NCBI GenBank assembly: GCA_036394995.1
Contig: DASWED010000075.1
Span: 1 to 8,838, forward strand
Reading direction: 5' to 3'
DNA length: 8,838 bases
DNA from: DASWED01 sp036394995
GTDB taxonomy: Bacteria; Actinomycetota; UBA4738; JACQTL01
In this document: piece after piece, positions 5,756-8,838 of the stretch
Position numbering within the stretch: position 1 is the stretch's first letter
Layout: every line of letters begins with the position of its first letter
Notes under the pieces: generated by a model
Seen by the model: only the letters and a program-made list of their open reading frames with translations
The model's database searches: none
Told to the model about the DNA's origin: nothing
Translations under genes and position numbers: made by a program

Positions 5756-6670
5756 CTAATCGTTGCCGGGGGTGGAGGGGGCGACCGGCTTGATCGTGAC
5801 CTTCTCGATGTAGATGGCCTGGGTGGGAGGGCCGTCGGCGTTGCTGTCGCCGGCGTCGAAGCCCTGCACCTGGATCCCCTGGATCTTCTGGGCCACGTCG
5901 AGCCCCTCGGTGATCCGGCCGAACACCGTGTAGACGTTGTTGCTGTCGAGATTGTGGCCGTGGGGGCCGGTGATGACGAAGAACTGGCTCCCGCCGGAGT
6001 CCGGCGCTCCGGTGTTCGCCATGGCCAGCGTGCCGGGCGGGTAGGTCTCGTCCCCCTTGAGCTCGTCCGGGATGTTGTAGCCGGGCCCGCCGCCCCCGCT
6101 CCCCGTGGGGTCGCCCCCCTGGATCACGTCGAGCTCGTCGGCGATCCGGTGGAAGTACGTCCCGTCGAAGTAGTGCTGCTTCGCCAGGAACACGAAGCTG
6201 TTGACGGTCTGCGGCGCGGTCCGCGGGAGCAGCTCGACCTTGAAGGTCCCGCACGAGGTCTGGATGCTCGCGATGTACGTCACCGACCGGTCGAGGTCGA
6301 AGGGTGGGGGCCCGTCGAACTGCGGCTTGGAGTCATCGGCCGTGGCCGGGGCCTTCGCCCCGCACGCGACCTCCCCGGGTGCGGGCTGGGGCTTCACGGT
6401 GCCCGTCTGCTTCCCGGTCCCCGGTGAGATCGAGGGTGCGGGAGGCGAGGGTGACGGGCTCACGGCCGGGGTCGGCGACCTGTGGGCCCGTGGCTTCTTG
6501 TGCTCCTTGCCTCCGGTGAACGCCAGGAAGGCCACGACGCCGCCGGCCAGGAACACGGCCGCGGCCACCGCGCCGGCCAGGATGCGCTGGCGGCGGCGGC
6601 GGCGTCGCTCGGCGGCCCGGCGGGCGGCGAGCTTGGCCAGCTGGCGCTCGCGGGTCTTGCGCTTGGACAC
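5756..6670 (-). CDS. Membrane-anchored cyclophilin-type peptidyl-prolyl cis-trans isomerase
   Basis: This 304-residue enzyme should speed cis-trans isomerisation of X-Pro bonds in proteins folding outside the membrane. The N-terminus is strongly basic (SKRKTRERQ, then ERRRRRRQR at 21-29), followed by one membrane helix (about 30-52). Next is a Pro/Ser/Thr/Lys linker (about 55-100, with repeated SPSP) and the cyclophilin domain (about 131-297). Catalytic markers are YFHRI (182-186, Arg185 the key residue), QGGDPTG (194-200), GSQFFV (227-232) and VFGRITEGLDV. The tryptophan that makes eukaryotic cyclophilins cyclosporin-sensitive is absent, as is common in bacteria. The topology places the domain outside the cytoplasm. 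The GTG start has no Shine-Dalgarno but a TAACCT box eight bases upstream. It follows the exopolyphosphatase gene by 69 bases and precedes the exported propeller-RTX gene, a plausible but unproven client. Confidence 0.9.
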   Translation of the reverse strand: MSKRKTRERQLAKLAARRAAERRRRRRQRILAGAVAAAVFLAGGVVAFLAFTGGKEHKKPRAHRSPTPAVSPSPSPPAPSISPGTGKQTGTVKPQPAPGEVACGAKAPATADDSKPQFDGPPPFDLDRSVTYIASIQTSCGTFKVELLPRTAPQTVNSFVFLAKQHYFDGTYFHRIADELDVIQGGDPTGSGGGGPGYNIPDELKGDETYPPGTLAMANTGAPDSGGSQFFVITGPHGHNLDSNNVYTVFGRITEGLDVAQKIQGIQVQGFDAGDSNADGPPTQAIYIEKVTIKPVAPSTPGND

Positions 6671-6678
6671 GGCGGGAC

Positions 6679-6684
6679 AGGTTA
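6679..6684 (-). promoter_or_regulatory. Candidate -10 box (TAACCT) for a leaderless isomerase mRNA
   Basis: Read on the minus strand, TAACCT fits TANNNT and ends eight bases before the GTG start at 6670. No Shine-Dalgarno sequence is present between them. The spacing resembles that at two other genes in the window. No convincing -35 element is visible. Confidence 0.4.
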
Positions 6685-6700
6685 CCGGACGCCGTCCGAT

Positions 6701-6736
6701 TCCGACCGCTCCGGCGGGCCGACGGGGCCGGTCGGA
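6701..6736 (-). terminator. Inverted repeat just past the DUF501-Ppx/GppA stop
   Basis: TCCGACCG (6701-6708) and CGGTCGGA (6729-6736) are perfect 8-bp complements with a 20-base GC-rich spacer, beginning three bases after the stop codon. It may end or attenuate the ftsB-S1-phosphatase transcript before the separate isomerase promoter. A smaller CGGAC/GTCCG stem (6686-6698) follows. There is no U-tract. Confidence 0.4.
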
Positions 6737-6739
6737 GGC

Positions 6740-8149
6740 CTACCGGTCCGGTTCGAGGATCTCGATGGCCAGGCCGTCGAGGATGTCGGTCTCCGAGACG
6801 ACGGCCTCGTCGAACCCGAACCGGCGCATGGCCCGGACCAGGATGGACGCGCCCGCGACGATGACGTCGGCCCGCCCGGGCGCCATGACCGGCAGGGCCG
6901 CACGCTCCTCGGTGGTCATCGAGGCCAGCCGTTCGACGGCTCGCTCCGCCTCGTCCGCCGAGATCACGGTGCGGTGGATGCGGTCGGGGTCGTATGCGTC
7001 CAGGCCCAAGGCCACCGCCTGCACCGTGGTGGCCGTCCCCGCCACCGCCAGAAGCGTCCGGGCCTCACGGGCCGGGACGGCCTCGTCCACCTCGTCGAGG
7101 AGGCCGTCGATCTCGCGGGCGATGCGCTCGAGGTCCTCCTCGCTCGGCGGATCGTCCGGGCCGACCCGTTCGGTCAGCCGGACGCTCCCCATCTGGGTGG
7201 AGATCGTGGCCTCGGGCTTCTCTGATCCCGCCACGAACTCCGTGGAACCGCCGCCGATGTCCATGACCAGGAACGGGGGCGGCCGATCGAGGCCCCGGAC
7301 GGCGCCGAGGAAGGTCAGCGCGGCCTCCTGCTCGCCGGTGAGGACCACGACCTCGCCGCCGGTCGCGGCCCGGACGGCCTCCAGGACGTCGTCGCGGTTC
7401 GAGGCGTCCCGCATGGCGCTGGTGGCCCCCACGCGCACGCGGGAGGCGCCGAGGGCGGCTGCCCGGCGGCCGTACCAGCCCAGGACCTCGACGTTGCGCT
7501 CCAGCGCCTCGTCGGCGATCCGGCCGCTCTCGTCGACGCCCTGGCCCAGGCGGGTGATCACCATGTCGCGTGCGATCTCCACCGGCTCGCCGTCCGGCCC
7601 CGGCTGCGTCACCAGCAGCCTCGCGGAGTTCGTCCCGAGGTCCACCACCCCCACCCGGTTCCGGCGGGGTTCCGTCGGATGGATCGGCTCCACCTCCCGG
7701 GCCACCTCGCGGCCCACGGGGTCCTCACCCCCGGCCAGGTGGTGGGCGTAGTGCGCGTGCAGGCACTTCACGCCCACCCGCGTCCCTCCCACCCCGGCCC
7801 ACTCGCGGGCCGCGGGCTCGGATCGGCCCCGCTCGCGCGCGTACGAGGCGTGGGCCCGCTCCACGGCCTCCCGCCACTCCGGGTCGGTGTCCCAGCGCTC
7901 GTTCATCCGGCCGATGGCCCCGGTGGCCTCCAGCCGGGAGACGGCCTTCACCGCGTCGGGGCAGGTCAGCCAGAACAGCGTGGGGAACGGCCGGCCGTCG
8001 CCGCCGAGGGGTTGGTTCCGGATGACCAGCGGGTGCGTCGAGCCGCCGTCCCGCTCCGCGCACCGCGCCACCACCTCGAACCGCGTGGTGGGCTCCCGGC
8101 CGAGCTGGCCGGCGACGGCCTCTCGGTCGGAAGCCCGGATGACGACCAC
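6740..8149 (-). CDS. ppx: DUF501 - exopolyphosphatase (Ppx/GppA) fusion protein
   Basis: One 469-residue frame joins two families that are usually neighbouring genes in actinobacteria. Residues 5-158 are DUF501, with FPTLFWLTCP (55-64), VKAVSRLEATG and VKCLHAHYAHHLA (127-139); Cys63, Cys129 and the His cluster 131-137 look like a possible metal site. Its function is not known. Residues about 174-469 are a short Ppx/GppA phosphatase of the ASKHA fold, which hydrolyses polyphosphate or pppGpp. Its motifs are VGVVDLGTNSARLLV (phosphate-1), LTGEQEAA (272-277, catalytic Glu region), MDIGGGSTEF (296-305, phosphate-2) and AGTATT (370-375). The length fits the short mycobacterial type rather than E. 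coli Ppx. The GTG start lies 11 bases past the S1 gene stop with no Shine-Dalgarno, so coupled translation is likely. A GGAGGTG at 7691-7697 between the domains could allow an internal start, but no ATG, GTG or TTG is correctly spaced. Confidence 0.88.
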   Translation of the reverse strand: MVVIRASDREAVAGQLGREPTTRFEVVARCAERDGGSTHPLVIRNQPLGGDGRPFPTLFWLTCPDAVKAVSRLEATGAIGRMNERWDTDPEWREAVERAHASYARERGRSEPAAREWAGVGGTRVGVKCLHAHYAHHLAGGEDPVGREVAREVEPIHPTEPRRNRVGVVDLGTNSARLLVTQPGPDGEPVEIARDMVITRLGQGVDESGRIADEALERNVEVLGWYGRRAAALGASRVRVGATSAMRDASNRDDVLEAVRAATGGEVVVLTGEQEAALTFLGAVRGLDRPPPFLVMDIGGGSTEFVAGSEKPEATISTQMGSVRLTERVGPDDPPSEEDLERIAREIDGLLDEVDEAVPAREARTLLAVAGTATTVQAVALGLDAYDPDRIHRTVISADEAERAVERLASMTTEERAALPVMAPGRADVIVAGASILVRAMRRFGFDEAVVSETDILDGLAIEILEPDR

Positions 8150-8159
8150 GCCGCGGCCG

Positions 8160-8558
8160 TTACCGGCGCTTGTGATCCATAGAGCGCCGGTACTCGACCT
8201 GGCGCTCGTCGCTCGAGCGGAGGAACCGCTTCAGCTTCTGTTCGAACTCGGGATCGGACCCCCGCCGGCGCTCGATGCGCGGCTGCGGGTCCTGCAGGGC
8301 CTTGATCGAGAGGTCGATCTTGCCGTCGTCCTTGATCGTGATGACCTTTGCCGAGACGACATCGCTCTCGCGGAGGTGGTCTCGCACGTCCTTCACGTAG
8401 TTCCGGTCGATCTCGGAGATGTGGACCAGACCGATCCGTCCGCCTTCCAACTGGAGGAACGCCCCGTACGGGGTGATTCGCTGCACGGTCCCCTCCACGA
8501 CCGCGCCGACCTCTAGCTCTGTGATCTCAGGGCCCCTTTCTGCTATCCCGGCCGTCAC
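8160..8558 (-). CDS. YabR-like S1-domain RNA-binding protein
   Basis: This 132-residue protein has one S1 (OB-fold) RNA-binding domain at about 16-87 (VGAVVEGTVQRITPYGAF, IGLVHISEI, NYVKDVRDHL, DDGKIDLSIKAL). A charged tail (FEQKLKRFLRSSDERQ, ending RRSMDHKRR) completes it. Both parts strongly resemble firmicute YabR, whose gene sits next to divIC in Bacillus, as here. It probably binds RNA or ribosomes; its exact role is unknown. The GTG at 8556-8558 is the first canonical start after an in-frame upstream stop, but no ribosome site precedes it. A strong AGAAAGGGG lies inside the frame, seven bases before an in-frame ATC (codon 12), and the S1 domain starts right after. Codons 4-9 include ATA and AGG, unusual for this genome. 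The true start may therefore be the rare AUC at 8525, giving 121 residues. Confidence 0.85.
   Translation of the reverse strand: MTAGIAERGPEITELEVGAVVEGTVQRITPYGAFLQLEGGRIGLVHISEIDRNYVKDVRDHLRESDVVSAKVITIKDDGKIDLSIKALQDPQPRIERRRGSDPEFEQKLKRFLRSSDERQVEYRRSMDHKRR
8533..8541 (-). promoter_or_regulatory. Strong Shine-Dalgarno (AGAAAGGGG) placed before an in-frame ATC
   Basis: On the minus strand AGAAAGGGG nearly equals the ideal AGAAAGGAGG and is followed, after seven bases, by ATC at 8523-8525 in frame with the S1 protein. No ATG, GTG or TTG is at a usable distance in that frame. It is either an AUC start, a coincidence inside codons 7-9, or a sequence error in a former ATG. Confidence 0.5.
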
Positions 8559-8575
8559 GGGCGTCTGGTACGCCC
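8559..8575 (-). promoter_or_regulatory. Perfect 6-bp hairpin abutting the S1-gene GTG
   Basis: On the minus strand GGGCGT and ACGCCC pair across the loop ACCAG, and the base after the stem is the G of the GTG at 8558. The stem would impede initiation at that GTG or act as a leader element for a start further inside. An RNA-binding product makes feedback on its own leader conceivable. Confidence 0.45.
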
Positions 8576-8595
8576 ACGTCCGGTGGCGGGGGGCA

Positions 8596-8625
8596 AGTCT
8601 CCCACCGCCTCGAAAACGCCGTCAA
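8596..8625 (-). promoter_or_regulatory. Weak candidate promoter for the S1-DUF501-Ppx genes
   Basis: On the minus strand TTGACG (8620-8625) is a good -35 match. Eighteen bases further, GAGACT (8596-8601) keeps only the A and final T of a -10 box. It sits in the short AT-richer patch between ftsB and the S1 gene. Promoter activity is uncertain; the genes could instead be co-transcribed from upstream of ftsB. Confidence 0.25.
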
Positions 8626-8656
8626 TAAGGAGTTTCCCAGGATCACGGGCCGGCAG

Positions 8657-8678
8657 CCGGATTCCATCGGGAACCCAG
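8657..8678 (-). terminator. 9-bp hairpin downstream of ftsB
   Basis: On the minus strand CTGGGTTCC pairs with GGAATCCGG (two G-U pairs) around the tetraloop CGAT, 21 bases past the ftsB stop. It could be a terminator, an attenuator or a processing site in the 141-base gap before the S1 gene. No U-tract follows. Confidence 0.4.
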
Positions 8679-8699
8679 GCCGGAGTCGCCCCGGGTCCC

Positions 8700-8838
8700 C
8701 TAGCAGGGGTGGGCGCCGCCCTTGCCGTGCTCCGGGACGACGACGAACGGAATCTCGCCGGGCTTCACCATGCCGAGGCACACCCGAGCCAGGTGCTCGA
8801 GGTAGTTGGGGTCGTGGAGCCGCCGGATTTCGGTGTCG
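8700..8838 (-). CDS. ftsB: FtsB/DivIC septum formation initiator, C-terminal end (5' end outside window)
   Basis: The last 45 residues of a division protein are readable on the minus strand from 8837 to the TAG at 8700-8702. They follow the FtsB/DivIC C-terminal pattern: a short coil end (EIRRLHDPNYLEHLAR), then CLGMVKPGEIPFVVVP and a short Gly/His tail ending in HPC. FtsB/DivIC is a single-pass protein with an extracytoplasmic coiled coil that joins FtsL and FtsQ/DivIB at the division site. The coiled coil and membrane helix lie beyond the window end. The next genes on the same strand (S1 protein, DUF501-Ppx/GppA) match the neighbourhood known for actinobacterial ftsB, which supports the call. 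No start is visible, so the frame is easy to miss. Confidence 0.82.
   Translation of the reverse strand, partial: DTEIRRLHDPNYLEHLARVCLGMVKPGEIPFVVVPEHGKGGAHPC

Noticed and set aside
6671..6739. Small RNA or tRNA between the phosphatase and isomerase genes
   Set aside because: Only 69 bases, explained by an inverted repeat past a stop codon and a -10-like box.
6201..7751. Plus-strand open frame of 516 codons opposite the isomerase and phosphatase genes
   Set aside because: Ser/Arg/Thr-rich low-complexity product spanning two real minus-strand genes and the gap between them.
8590..8690. Possible cobalamin-type riboswitch in the ftsB-S1 gap
   Set aside because: A short stretch (GGAATCCGG...) resembles part of the B12 riboswitch core, but the other conserved blocks are missing and the downstream genes have no link to cobalamin.
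8576..8699. tRNA gene in the ftsB-S1 gap
   Set aside because: No cloverleaf can be built; the GGGTTCC segment pairs in a simple hairpin rather than a T-arm, and no acceptor stem is found.
8527..8781. Minus-strand open frame of 84 codons over the ftsB end
   Set aside because: It is a different frame from the clear FtsB/DivIC C-terminus and its product is Arg/Pro-rich without motif.

Overview
The window is very GC-rich (codon third positions are almost all G or C) and reads as chromosomal DNA of an actinobacterium, probably an uncultured or deep-branching lineage. The evidence is a DUF501 domain, which is essentially an actinobacterial family, an FtsB/DivIC-S1-DUF501-exopolyphosphatase gene order, actinobacterial-type cyclophilin architecture, many GTG starts, and TANNNT boxes placed so that several transcripts could be leaderless. 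I cannot name a genus.

Left third (1-3435): the edge of an exopolysaccharide or capsule-type locus. It holds the C-terminal half of a CpsD/CapB-type tyrosine kinase with a nine-tyrosine cluster, a convergent two-helix membrane protein of 92 residues, then a likely two-gene operon of a GT2 glycosyltransferase and an alkaline-phosphatase-superfamily phosphohydrolase. Middle (3437-4111): a compact type II toxin-antitoxin cassette, a Phd/YefM-like antitoxin overlapping a PIN-domain (VapC) toxin. It begins at an AT-rich 18-bp palindrome and ends in a perfect 10-bp inverted repeat shared with the convergent neighbour.

Right half (4126-8838), all on the minus strand. In transcription order it holds the FtsB/DivIC C-terminus (cut by the window end), a YabR-like S1 RNA-binding protein, a single-ORF fusion of DUF501 to a Ppx/GppA phosphatase, a membrane-anchored cyclophilin-type prolyl isomerase, and a secreted protein joining a TolB-like beta-propeller to RTX-type calcium-binding repeats. 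For this last gene I place the start at a GTG at 5586 (AGGAGG 9 nt upstream, textbook signal peptide), well inside the longest open frame.

The most interesting items are the DUF501-Ppx/GppA fusion inside a divIC-yabR-type division locus, a strong Shine-Dalgarno site correctly spaced from an in-frame AUC codon at the head of the S1 gene, the propeller-RTX protein with a perfect 8-bp inverted repeat in its leader, and the toxin-antitoxin palindrome. I found no CRISPR array, tRNA, rRNA, insertion sequence or convincing riboswitch. No gene-free stretch exceeds 300 bases; the longest is about 170 (5587-5755).
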